This document shows positions 1 to 8,478 of a DNA stretch of 28,707 nucleotides, piece after piece; position 1 is the first letter of the stretch; every line of letters begins with the position of its first letter. This DNA is from CALAMD01 sp035301025 (GTDB taxonomy: Bacteria; Bacillota; Bacilli; Bacillales; Amphibacillaceae). The translations under genes were made by a program, and so were the position numbers. The notes under the pieces are model-generated. The model was not told the origin of the DNA and did no database searches. It saw only the letters and a program-made list of their open reading frames with translations. The stretch is taken from NCBI GenBank assembly GCA_035301025.1, contig DATGUV010000014.1, forward strand, positions 1-28,707, read 5' to 3'.

Positions 1-954
1 TACTCCAACCCCTGCAACTACACGGGTTGTACAAATCGAACCAGGTCCAATTCCAACCTTAACGATCGTTGCTCCCGCTTCAATTAATGCACGTGTCGCT
101 TCACCAGTTGCAACGTTTCCAGCAATAATATCTAGGTTAGGATATTTTTCACGTACCCGCTTCACTTGTTCAATAACCCCTTGGGAATGTCCATGTGCCG
201 TATCAATAACAATGGCATCTACATGGGCTTTTACAAGGGCTTCAATACGGTCCATCGCGTCACCTGTCACCCCAACTGCTGCACCGACCATCAATCTCCC
301 TTGGTCATCTTTTGCGGAATGAGGATATTCAATCACTTTCTCTATATCTTTAATCGTAATTAATCCTTGTAAGACACCTTCCTCATCGACAAGTGGTAAT
401 TTTTCGATACGATGTTGTTGAAGGACTGTTTTCGCTTCTTCTAACGTTGTTCCAACATCTGCTGTAATTAAGTTTTCAGAAGTCATTACATCAGAAATAA
501 CAATGGAGTAATCTTCAATAAAACGTAAATCACGATTCGTCAAAATTCCAACTAACTTTTTCTCATCTTCGTTATTCACAATGGGAACACCAGAAATTCT
601 AAATTTGCCCATTAAATGTTCAGCATCATATACTTTATGCTCGGGTGTTAAATAAAATGGATCTGTAATGACTCCACTTTCAGAACGTTTTACACGATCA
701 ATCATCTCTGCCTGTTCTTCAATGGACATGTTTTTATGAACAATTCCTAGACCGCCTTGTCTTGCCATTGCAATGGCCATGGATGCCTCTGTAACTGTGT
801 CCATTCCTGCACTTATAATGGGTGCTTGTAACGTGATGTGTTCAGAAAGTTTTGTTTGCAGTGACACTTCTCGTGGCAAAATATTTGATTCTGCAGGAAT
901 TAATAATACATCATCAAACGTTAAACCTTCTTTTTGAAATTTATCTGTACGCAT
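1..954 (-). CDS. guaB: Inosine-5'-monophosphate dehydrogenase, 5' part (3' end outside window)
   Basis: IMP dehydrogenase oxidises IMP to XMP with NAD+, the committed step of guanine nucleotide synthesis, in the cytosol. The 318 visible codons start MRTDKFQKEGLTFDDVLLIP and carry the beta/alpha-barrel signature (ISAGMDTVTE), then a two-CBS (Bateman) insert at roughly residues 95-205 (ISGVPIVNN, DVMTSENLITA, IEKLPLVDE). After this comes the barrel again (DAIVIDTAHGHSQGV) and the catalytic cysteine loop GSICTT near the window edge. The family is about 485-490 residues, so about 170 are cut off at base 1. The ATG at 954 is preceded by AAGGAGG at good spacing. The gene reads away from oriC, and yaaC diverges from it as in B. 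subtilis. Identity is essentially certain. Confidence 0.97.
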   Translation of the reverse strand, partial: MRTDKFQKEGLTFDDVLLIPAESNILPREVSLQTKLSEHITLQAPIISAGMDTVTEASMAIAMARQGGLGIVHKNMSIEEQAEMIDRVKRSESGVITDPFYLTPEHKVYDAEHLMGKFRISGVPIVNNEDEKKLVGILTNRDLRFIEDYSIVISDVMTSENLITADVGTTLEEAKTVLQQHRIEKLPLVDEEGVLQGLITIKDIEKVIEYPHSAKDDQGRLMVGAAVGVTGDAMDRIEALVKAHVDAIVIDTAHGHSQGVIEQVKRVREKYPNLDIIAGNVATGEATRALIEAGATIVKVGIGPGSICTTRVVAGVGV

Positions 955-1281
955 AAGTATCCTCCTTGTTATTAGAAACCACCGGGACGAACGACTATTT
1001 ATATTAAATGTGTATATACTATCCTACTGAATTCTACTTTTTCTTGCAGGGTTTTTACACGATTGCTTAAACGATTGGGTTTGCTTTTTTATACCATTTC
1101 CCTTTGCAAATATAGAGTTTATTTTCTCTTTAGAATACGTTAAACACATGCTTTTTTCAACTAGATTGAAACAAAGACGAGGAAGAAAATGAATTCAAAA
1201 TATTAACTTATTACATGTTTTTCCAATTCGTGTACACTTACTAAACTCTCCCCAAAAACGTCTCATTTTTAGGAGGAACAT
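955..1281. promoter_or_regulatory. guaB-yaaC divergent intergenic region with a weak yaaC promoter candidate
   Basis: This 327-bp AT-rich gap separates divergent guaB and yaaC and must hold both promoters. For yaaC the best sigma-A-like pair I find is TTACAT at 1211-1216 and TACACT at 1233-1238 with a 16-bp spacer; it is a modest match. For guaB I found no convincing -35/-10 pair and no clear PurR box or riboswitch. There is no rRNA, tRNA or additional ORF with a ribosome-binding site. Confidence 0.35.
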
Positions 1282-2232
1282 ATGGTTAATCTTACGTCCT
1301 ATCCCATTTTTACCCATATTCAATCTGAAGAACATGCATATAGATTTTTAAAAAAGATATACGAACTTCAAGGCTTCTGTGATGTGGACGCTCTTAGTTA
1401 TCAAAATGCAAGTTCCTTCATGCACGCTTTTTCCAGCGGGTTAGCTTTTTTCAATGAAGGAAAACAAGCCTCTTTTTTAACGAAACCTATGTTGCTTTTT
1501 TATGGATGTTCACATTTAATAAAAGGATTACTCCTAGCTGTTCAACCAACCTATCCATCTACAACAAAAGAGTTAGCACACGGAGTTTCATCCCGCAAAA
1601 AGAAGAAGAAAAACTATGCATTTTTACAAGATGATGTCCGCACCCAGCGTCATGGTCTATTTCCTGTTGCAGCTGCCTCGTTATTTCAGCAGCCAATTCA
1701 AGTCCATCAAACCTATTCCATGCATCATTTATTAGCACTCATTCCTGAAATGAGTTCATTATTTTCCCTTCAAGGAAAGAGCTATTTGGAACATGTAGGA
1801 TGTGTCCATGAGAAGCACGTTACCTTCTCAGAACAACTATTAAGTAGGTATCATGTTCCAATTAAAGGACTCCTACAAAAAATTAAAAAATCTCTACCAC
1901 CTATTTGCCATTTGGAAACGAGTGACGATGGATACATTATTCACTTTCAAGATTCCTTAGAGTATCCTAAACATCCTTTCTACACTGAACAATCCACAGG
2001 GAAACTATTTTTCCCAAGTAGACGATCCTTTTTTACTCAACTAGATGAACTGCTCATCCATTATTTAGTGTTGTATAATATAAGCATGATGACTCGCTAT
2101 GAACATGAGTGGTGGGGAGAGACCATTGGTGCAAAAATAACCACTGACTTTCCAATGATCCAACATTTTCTTACAACAACTACTGAAAAAGTTCCTTTTC
2201 TCGTTCATACATATATCAAATACCTCATATAG
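1282..2232 (+). CDS. yaaC: YaaC family protein of unknown function
   Basis: The 316-residue product matches the YaaC family in length (about 315 in B. subtilis) and in its fixed position next to, and divergent from, guaB. The function is not known. No signal peptide or transmembrane segment is evident. The protein is rich in aromatic and His residues, with a short basic run SSRKKKKKN near residues 105-113. A strong AGGAGG lies 5 nt before the ATG. The gene runs toward oriC, against the direction of replication and against its neighbours, as in B. subtilis. Its stop codon lies one base from the stop of the convergent HD-GYP gene, and I see no terminator between them. Family assignment rests on recognition plus synteny. 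Confidence 0.85.
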   Translation: MVNLTSYPIFTHIQSEEHAYRFLKKIYELQGFCDVDALSYQNASSFMHAFSSGLAFFNEGKQASFLTKPMLLFYGCSHLIKGLLLAVQPTYPSTTKELAHGVSSRKKKKKNYAFLQDDVRTQRHGLFPVAAASLFQQPIQVHQTYSMHHLLALIPEMSSLFSLQGKSYLEHVGCVHEKHVTFSEQLLSRYHVPIKGLLQKIKKSLPPICHLETSDDGYIIHFQDSLEYPKHPFYTEQSTGKLFFPSRRSFFTQLDELLIHYLVLYNISMMTRYEHEWWGETIGAKITTDFPMIQHFLTTTTEKVPFLVHTYIKYLI

Positions 2233-2233
2233 C

Positions 2234-3307
2234 TTACAAAATTTCCTCAATGTAAATATCTCGGTAATCTCCTAACGGATAAAGCTCATCTGTATCATGT
2301 ATTTGAATGATTGGACGCATTGGTTGATCTGGATGAATAAAAACAATTTTCCCCCTTTTCCCATTGGATAATACCACGGGGTTTCCTACGGATAATGGAG
2401 CAAATTCGTCCACAAAAGCTTCCACTGCTTTTCCTTGTAAAGTAACATTACGTTCTTCCCATATTTCTTCACAAATACGGTAGATCGATTGTTTTTCTTG
2501 ATAAGGTCTTTCAGACGCCATGGCATGGTACATATCACATACAGCAATAATATGTGCATATGGATGAATTCTTTTTCCTTGTACACCTAAAGGATAACCT
2601 GTGCCATTTAATCGTTCGTGATGTTGCAATACAGCTACTTTCGCCCCTTGTGTTAATGTTTGAATCGGCTCAACCATTCGGTATGAGTACAAAGGATGTT
2701 CGTGTACAAGTTGCACTTCTTCAGCACGTAATGGTCGACTCGATGTAGGGATTTTTTCATCAATATGAGACATTCCACTATCTGCAAATAATGCTGCAAG
2801 CCCAACTTGAATACTTTCACCACGGTCATATCCAATTCTTCGTGCTACATATGACGAAAGGAGACTCATGGCCACGCTATGGTGATACATATAAGACTCA
2901 TTTGTAGCGTACAAATGAACCCGTTGTAAAAAACTCTTTTCTTCTTCTACTCGGTCAAGTAACGGAATCATTTGATAACGAATAGCTGGCATATCTACTG
3001 CCAAGTGTTGACGCCACGTTTGAAAATGGTCAATCATAAATTGAACGGCATTCTCATACATGTACCTAATAGGACGTTGTGGTTGAGTTGGATCTATTTT
3101 GTGCATTGTTTTTTTAGAAGGTTTTACATGTTCTCCATCTATTGTTTTTGGTGAAACATATACGTCCTCTACTAAAAAAGCATGAATAAAACGAATATGT
3201 TCATCTGTTAAAACGGTTTGTTGCCTCACAATCGGCCTACCTGTTTTACCGATAATATCTTTTTCTAAAATATATCCTTCTTCAAGCTCCCTTGCATGAA
3301 TACGCAT
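2234..3307 (-). CDS. HD-GYP domain-like protein with altered HD dyad
   Basis: The 357-residue protein has a family-specific N-terminal region (about 1-125), an HD-GYP-like domain (about 135-285) and a small C-terminal beta-rich tail. Canonical HD-GYP proteins hydrolyse cyclic di-GMP using metal held by the HD dyad and later histidines. Present here are H142/H143, H202/H204, HHERLNGTGYP (229-239) and AVCDMYHAMASERPY (255-269). The segment that should read HDIGK reads ADSGM (175-179): the His is Ala and the Lys is Met, so catalysis is doubtful while the fold looks intact. I chose the ATG at 3307 (MRIHARELEEGY) because a GGGGGGA motif precedes it; a longer in-frame upstream extension would run back through the gyrA terminator and has no family character. 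The gene lies 37 bp beyond that terminator with no clear promoter. HD-domain genes after gyrA occur in other Bacillaceae. Confidence 0.82.
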   Translation of the reverse strand: MRIHARELEEGYILEKDIIGKTGRPIVRQQTVLTDEHIRFIHAFLVEDVYVSPKTIDGEHVKPSKKTMHKIDPTQPQRPIRYMYENAVQFMIDHFQTWRQHLAVDMPAIRYQMIPLLDRVEEEKSFLQRVHLYATNESYMYHHSVAMSLLSSYVARRIGYDRGESIQVGLAALFADSGMSHIDEKIPTSSRPLRAEEVQLVHEHPLYSYRMVEPIQTLTQGAKVAVLQHHERLNGTGYPLGVQGKRIHPYAHIIAVCDMYHAMASERPYQEKQSIYRICEEIWEERNVTLQGKAVEAFVDEFAPLSVGNPVVLSNGKRGKIVFIHPDQPMRPIIQIHDTDELYPLGDYRDIYIEEIL

Positions 3308-3343
3308 GAAATCCCCCCAAACCCTTTCATGAAAGTAACCTAG

Positions 3344-3390
3344 CAAAAAAAGAAACTCCCAACACGTACAACGTATATGGAGTTTCTTTT
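3344..3390 (-). terminator. Intrinsic terminator of gyrA
   Basis: On the minus strand an 11-bp perfect stem (AAAGAAACTCC paired with GGAGTTTCTTT, plus-strand arms 3349-3359 and 3379-3389) is followed by a run of seven T. It lies about 110 bp after the gyrA stop. A second inverted repeat without a T tract (ACATCATG/CATGATGT, 3434-3462) sits between gyrA and this terminator. Confidence 0.88.
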
Positions 3391-3501
3391 CCTCAATCAA
3401 GTGAATCCCATCATGATTAAAAGTACAATATGCACATCATGTCGCTCACAACTACATGATGTATGAACACTTCAATGCATGAATGACATTCATTAAATTA
3501 T

Positions 3502-6057
3502 TTATTCTTCTATATCTTCATCAGCTTCAGTAGACTCTTCAACCTCTATATCGTCAGAGTCTACGGGTTTTACATCTGTTGTTGCTTCTGTTTCCTCTTC
3601 TTCTCGTTCTTCAATTTCTTCGATGACTTCTTCTTCCTCAATTTTGGCAATGGTAGCAACTTCTTCGTCATTTTGTAAACGAATGAGTCGAACACCTTGT
3701 GTATTTCGACCTGTTTGAGCGATACTATCAACTGAAATTCGAATAAGTACCCCTGCAACGGTCATAAGCATTAGGTCTTCTTTTCCAGTTACAGCTTGTA
3801 CCGTAACAACATGTCCAGTGTCTTCTGTTAACTTACACGTAAAGATTCCTTTACCGCCACGATTTGTAACACGATACTCTTCTTCATTTGTTCGTTTTCC
3901 GACACCGCGATTCGTAACGTGTAGCACTTGCATACCTTTTTCTAAGATTTCCATAGAAACGACTTCATCATCGTCTCTTAAATTGATTCCCCGTACTCCT
4001 GCTGCTGTACGCCCCATAGTACGCACTTGTTCTTCCTCAAAACGAATTAAATATCCCTGCTTCGTACCAATCATAATATGTTTATTACCGTCTGTTAATC
4101 GGACAGAAATCAACTCATCGTGATCCCTTAAGCCAACTGCGATTAAACCGCTTTTTCGGATATTAGCAAATTTATCAAGGGAAGTTCGTTTAGAAATACC
4201 ATGTTTTGTCGTAAAGAATAAATAGGAATCCTCAACAAATTCATCAACTGTAATAACAGCATTGATCCATTCATCTGGTTCAATTTGTAACACGTTAATG
4301 AGTGGAATTCCTTTGGCAGTTCGACCAAATTCAGGAATTTCAAATCCTCTCGCTCGGTACACTTTTCCTTTATTTGTAAAGAATAGGACTGTTGAATGGG
4401 TTGAAGTTGACACTAAATGTTCCACAAAGTCATCTTCATTCATTTCCATTCCTTGAATCCCACGACCACCACGATGCTGTGTACGATACGTAGATGCTGG
4501 AAGGCGTTTAATATATCCTTTATTCGTTAATGTAATAACAATATGTTCTTCAGGAATTAAATCTTCATCCTCAAAGAAATCAGCTCCACCAACGACAATT
4601 TCAGTCCGGCGTTCATCATCAAAACGCTCTTTAATATCCGTTAATTCTTCTCGAATAATTTCAAGAACTTTCTCCTCATCTGCTAAAATTGCTTTTAATT
4701 CCTCAATGAGTAATTGAAGTTCCGCATATTCCTCTTCAATTTTATCTCGCTCTAGTCCTGTTAAACGTTGTAAGCGCATGTCTAAAATGGCTTGTGCTTG
4801 TTTTTCAGACAACTGGTAACGTTCCATTAATCCCGTACGAGCGATTTCAGCTGTATCTGAATTACGAATAAGTGAAATAACCTCATCTAAATGATCAAGG
4901 GCAATACGTAAACCTTCTAAAATATGAGCACGGGCTTCAGCTCTGCGTAATTCAAACGCTGTTCTACGTTCAATAATTTTAATTTGGTGTTCTAAATAAT
5001 GATGTAAACACTCTTTTAACGACAATACTTTTGGCTGTCCATTCACTAAAGCTAACGTATTTATTCCAAAAGTCGTTTGCAATGAACTGTATTTATATAA
5101 ATTATTTAAAATAACGTCAGCGTTAGCATCTCGTCTTAATTCAATCACAATCCGCATTCCGTTTCGGTCAGATTCGTCACGTAAGTCTGTAATTCCTTCG
5201 ACCCGTTTCTCCCGAACAAGTTCTGCGATTTTTTCAATAAGTCGTGCTTTGTTTACTTGGTACGGAAGCTCAGTAACGATAATTGTTTCACCACCGTTTT
5301 TCCGTTCTTCCATATTCACTTTAGCACGAATCGTTACAGAACCTTTTCCAGTTTCATAAGCTCGTCTAATTCCACTTTTCCCCAAGATTAATCCAGCTGT
5401 AGGAAAGTCTGGTCCGTGAATATGATTTTCCATTAATTCATCTACTGTAATATCGGGATTGTAACTTAAAGCAAGTACAGCATCAATTGTTTCACCAAGG
5501 TTATGTGGTGGAATATTTGTTGCCATTCCTACTGCGATTCCTGAAGAACCATTGACAAGTAAGTTTGGAAAACGTGCAGGCAAAAATACAGGCTCCTGCT
5601 CACTACCATCATAGTTATCTTGGTAATCAATCGTATCTTTGTTAATATCTCGTAATAACTCTGTTGATAATTTAGACATTCGTGCTTCTGTATAACGCAT
5701 AGCTGCAGCGGAATCTCCATCTACAGAACCAAAGTTTCCATGTCCATCTACGAGTAAATAACGATGACTAAAATCTTGTGCCATACGTACCATTGCTTCA
5801 TAAATTGACGAGTCTCCATGTGGGTGGTATTTACCCATGACATCCCCGACAATTCTTGCAGATTTTTTATATGGTTTATCTGAATGCATACCAGATTCAT
5901 TCATTGAATATAAAATACGGCGGTGTACAGGTTTTAACCCATCTCTCACGTCAGGTAAGGCACGTGAAACAATTACACTCATCGCATAATCTAAAAATGA
6001 CGTTTGCATTTCTTTACTTAAATTAATTTGTTCGACATTAGAACGATTCCCATCCAC
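3502..6057 (-). CDS. gyrA: DNA gyrase subunit A
   Basis: This is the breakage-reunion subunit of gyrase (A2B2), which introduces negative supercoils into DNA. The active-site tyrosine is Y122 in AAAMRYTEAR when counted from the GTG at 6057. I prefer that start because AGGAGG lies 10 nt before it; the ATG at 6078 lies upstream of that AGGAGG and has no ribosome-binding site of its own. The quinolone-resistance region reads HPHGDSSIYE with Ser83 and Glu87, the susceptible type. The GyrA box is QHRGGRG (Q-x-x-GG-x-G). The C-terminal domain continues as six beta-pinwheel repeats ending near VRLIRLQNDEE. The protein then carries a tail of about 50 residues that is nearly all Glu/Asp/Thr, longer than in B. 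subtilis (821 aa there, 851 here). It follows gyrB by about 110 bp in the same direction and is closed by a strong terminator. Confidence 0.98.
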   Translation of the reverse strand: MDGNRSNVEQINLSKEMQTSFLDYAMSVIVSRALPDVRDGLKPVHRRILYSMNESGMHSDKPYKKSARIVGDVMGKYHPHGDSSIYEAMVRMAQDFSHRYLLVDGHGNFGSVDGDSAAAMRYTEARMSKLSTELLRDINKDTIDYQDNYDGSEQEPVFLPARFPNLLVNGSSGIAVGMATNIPPHNLGETIDAVLALSYNPDITVDELMENHIHGPDFPTAGLILGKSGIRRAYETGKGSVTIRAKVNMEERKNGGETIIVTELPYQVNKARLIEKIAELVREKRVEGITDLRDESDRNGMRIVIELRRDANADVILNNLYKYSSLQTTFGINTLALVNGQPKVLSLKECLHHYLEHQIKIIERRTAFELRRAEARAHILEGLRIALDHLDEVISLIRNSDTAEIARTGLMERYQLSEKQAQAILDMRLQRLTGLERDKIEEEYAELQLLIEELKAILADEEKVLEIIREELTDIKERFDDERRTEIVVGGADFFEDEDLIPEEHIVITLTNKGYIKRLPASTYRTQHRGGRGIQGMEMNEDDFVEHLVSTSTHSTVLFFTNKGKVYRARGFEIPEFGRTAKGIPLINVLQIEPDEWINAVITVDEFVEDSYLFFTTKHGISKRTSLDKFANIRKSGLIAVGLRDHDELISVRLTDGNKHIMIGTKQGYLIRFEEEQVRTMGRTAAGVRGINLRDDDEVVSMEILEKGMQVLHVTNRGVGKRTNEEEYRVTNRGGKGIFTCKLTEDTGHVVTVQAVTGKEDLMLMTVAGVLIRISVDSIAQTGRNTQGVRLIRLQNDEEVATIAKIEEEEVIEEIEEREEEETEATTDVKPVDSDDIEVEESTEADEDIEE

Positions 6058-6081
6058 TCTCAAAAAACCTCCTGTCATCTG

Positions 6082-6132
6082 AAAAGTAAGTTTCTACTTT
6101 TCTAGGAAGATTGTGCTTACAGCAATCTTCCT
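6082..6132 (-). repeat. Two tandem hairpins in the gyrB-gyrA gap
   Basis: Two perfect inverted repeats sit between gyrB and gyrA. One is a 10-bp stem AGGAAGATTG/CAATCTTCCT with a 9-nt loop (6104-6132). The other is AAAAGTA/TACTTTT with a 6-nt loop (6082-6101), just upstream of the gyrA ribosome-binding site. Neither is followed by a T tract on the minus strand, so they are not classical terminators. They could be processing or stability elements, or could modulate gyrA translation. Confidence 0.6.
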
Positions 6133-6170
6133 ATTCATCAATCATTTCTTTTATCCTTCATCTTTGTTCA

Positions 6171-8096
6171 TTACACGTCTAGATTTTCAACGTACTGTGC
6201 ATTTTCTTCAATGAAATCTCGGCGTGGTTCGACGCGATCTCCCATTAATACGTCAAAAACATGGTCCGCTTCAATCGCATCTTCCAGTTGAACTTGAAGC
6301 AATGTACGTGATTCAGGATTCATCGTTGTTTCCCATAATTGCTCGGCATTCATTTCTCCTAACCCTTTGTAACGCTGTAACCCTGGTTTAGGTGTTTGTG
6401 GAAGTTCTGCTAATTTTTGTTCCAATTCTTCATCACTATATGTGTAATAAATCGCACGACCCTGTTTAATCTGGAACAGTGGTGGTTGCGCAACATATAC
6501 ATAACCGTTTTCTATTAATGGACGCATAAATCGATAGAAAAATGTAAGTAATAATGTACGAATATGGGCACCGTCTACGTCAGCATCCGTCATAATGACA
6601 ATTTTATGGTAACGGGCTTTTGTAATATCAAAATCTTCCCCAATACCTGTCCCTAAAGCTGTAATCATCATACGAATCTCTTCGTTAGAAAGCACACGAT
6701 CAAGACGAGCTTTTTCAACGTTTAAAATTTTACCTCTTAATGGCAGTATTGCTTGGAAATGACGATCTCTTCCTTGTTTTGCTGAACCACCAGCAGAGTC
6801 ACCCTCTACAATGTACAATTCGCTAATTTCAGCATCTTTAGATGAGCAATCTGACAACTTTCCAGGTAAATTGGATACATCTAATGCACCTTTTCTGCGC
6901 GTAAGCTCACGAGCCTGGCGAGCTGCAATGCGTGCACGGGAAGCCATTAGTCCTTTTTCAACAATGGTACGTCCAACTTGTGGATTTTCCATTAAAAATG
7001 TTGATAATGCACGGCTAAAGATTGTATCTGTAACCGAACGAACTTCACTATTTCCTAGTTTCGTTTTCGTCTGTCCTTCAAATTGTGGATCTGTATGTTT
7101 GATGGAAATAACAGCTGTTAATCCTTCGCGAACATCATCTCCAGTTAAATTCGGATCATCTTCTTTAAACAAGTTACTTTTACGTGCATAGTCATTAATC
7201 ACGCGAGTTAACCCTGTTCTAAAGCCGACTTCATGGGTTCCACCTTCATGGGTGTGGATATTATTCGCATAGGAATATAAATTGCTAGCAAATCCTGTAT
7301 TATACTGTAAGGCTACTTCTACAGAAATGTCATCTTCTTCACCCTCAGCGTAAAAAGGTTCATGAATGACCTCTTTTTTACGGTTTATATATTCAACATA
7401 TGAACGGATTCCGCCTTCATAATAAAAATCAACAGGCTCAGAGTCTGTTCGTTTATCTTGTACAGAAATCGTTAGTTTTTTCGTTAAAAATGCAAGTTCT
7501 CGTAAACGGTGTACAAGAACATCAAAATCAAATGTCGTACCTTCTTTGAAAATTTCTGGGTCTGGTTTAAACCTTGTTTCAGTTCCCGTATGGTCTGTTT
7601 CACCGATGACTTTCATTTCACCTTGTACAATTCCACGTTCAAATCGAATGTAGTGAATTTTTCCATCTCGATGGACAGATACTTCTAGTTCTGAGGAAAG
7701 GGCGTTTACAACAGCTGCACCAACCCCATGTAATCCTCCTGAGACTTTATATCCGCCTCCACCAAATTTCCCTCCAGCATGAAGAACTGTCATAATGACT
7801 TCTACTGCTGGTTTTTTAGAATCTTCATGGACGTCAATGGGAATTCCACGACCATTATCAATGACTGTTAAACTTTCATCTTTTTCAATAATGATTTGAA
7901 TATGGTCACAATACCCAGCTAATGCCTCATCAATACTATTGTCCGTAATTTCCCATACGAGATGGTGAAGTCCAGTTTCACTCGTTGAACCAATATACAT
8001 ACTCGGACGTTTACGAACCGCTTCAAGTCCTTCTAAAATTTGAATTTGTTCTGCACCATATAATTGTTCTTGTGCATGTTTTTCTTCCATTGACAT
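6171..8096 (-). CDS. gyrB: DNA gyrase subunit B
   Basis: This is the ATPase subunit of gyrase. The GHKL ATPase motifs are visible: EITDNSIDEALAG, VIDNGRGIP and the lid GGKFGGGGYKVSGGLHGVG. The transducer domain and the TOPRIM domain follow (YIVEGDSAGGSA, and IMTDADVDGAHIRTLLLTFFYR for the Mg2+ acidic residues). The C-terminal GyrA-contacting tail ends RRDFIEENAQYVENLDV. I chose the ATG at 8096 (641 aa; about 638 in B. subtilis) because GGGTGA precedes it at the right distance; an in-frame GTG at 8108 and an ATG at 8090 are alternatives. The gene precedes gyrA and follows remB by about 100 bp. Confidence 0.98.
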   Translation of the reverse strand: MSMEEKHAQEQLYGAEQIQILEGLEAVRKRPSMYIGSTSETGLHHLVWEITDNSIDEALAGYCDHIQIIIEKDESLTVIDNGRGIPIDVHEDSKKPAVEVIMTVLHAGGKFGGGGYKVSGGLHGVGAAVVNALSSELEVSVHRDGKIHYIRFERGIVQGEMKVIGETDHTGTETRFKPDPEIFKEGTTFDFDVLVHRLRELAFLTKKLTISVQDKRTDSEPVDFYYEGGIRSYVEYINRKKEVIHEPFYAEGEEDDISVEVALQYNTGFASNLYSYANNIHTHEGGTHEVGFRTGLTRVINDYARKSNLFKEDDPNLTGDDVREGLTAVISIKHTDPQFEGQTKTKLGNSEVRSVTDTIFSRALSTFLMENPQVGRTIVEKGLMASRARIAARQARELTRRKGALDVSNLPGKLSDCSSKDAEISELYIVEGDSAGGSAKQGRDRHFQAILPLRGKILNVEKARLDRVLSNEEIRMMITALGTGIGEDFDITKARYHKIVIMTDADVDGAHIRTLLLTFFYRFMRPLIENGYVYVAQPPLFQIKQGRAIYYTYSDEELEQKLAELPQTPKPGLQRYKGLGEMNAEQLWETTMNPESRTLLQVQLEDAIEADHVFDVLMGDRVEPRRDFIEENAQYVENLDV

Positions 8097-8194
8097 TATT
8101 TCACCCACATTTCATTTTCTTCACTGATGAATGTATTTCACACTTTGGTCATCTCAGTTGTATGCTTTCATTTAGATATGAAACTATCATTTTT

Positions 8195-8470
8195 TTATTT
8201 AAAATGTATGCCATCATCTAGTTTGTGAATCATAGAAACAACTCTAGATCGTTTCTTTAACGTAGACACAGATAATGTACTGTAGTAAATATAATCAGTT
8301 GTAATGACAACTGACTTCGCACCTTTTTTTGTGCCTATCACAATGCCATCTTCTATTCCATTTTGGATCATTTCTTCCATGATGGACGAGGATGACAGAA
8401 CATCTTGTTCAATAATCGTAACAATCTCACGTGAGCGGATCACATTGTCATTTCCAATATGGACGAACAT
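8195..8470 (-). CDS. remB: RemB/YaaB family small protein
   Basis: This is a small protein (91 aa from the ATG at 8470) of the YaaB/RemB family (DUF370-like), which in B. subtilis is a regulator of matrix genes related to RemA. Recognisable parts are MFVHIGNDNVIRSREIVTII at the N terminus and the family C-terminal motif DYIYYSTLSVSTLKKR. I chose the start from GAGGGA lying 5 nt upstream. An ATG four codons earlier overlaps the recF stop as ATGA and is also possible. The gene sits between recF and gyrB as in B. subtilis, probably translationally coupled to recF. The identity is firm from synteny and motif; the role is inferred from the family. Confidence 0.88.
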   Translation of the reverse strand: MFVHIGNDNVIRSREIVTIIEQDVLSSSSIMEEMIQNGIEDGIVIGTKKGAKSVVITTDYIYYSTLSVSTLKKRSRVVSMIHKLDDGIHFK

Positions 8471-8478
8471 TTTATCCC

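Noticed and set aside
5956..5975. Half parS-like CACGTGAAACA in gyrA
   Set aside because: The other half of the palindrome is absent and the bases encode the invariant V-I-V-S-R-A-L segment of GyrA.
6811..7191. 126-codon plus-strand ORF opposite gyrB
   Set aside because: A shadow of the conserved gyrB reading frame with no ribosome-binding site or family character.
8426..8435. CTCACGTGAG palindrome in remB
   Set aside because: Only the central 8 bp match parS; flanks do not, and it encodes the family S-R-E motif.
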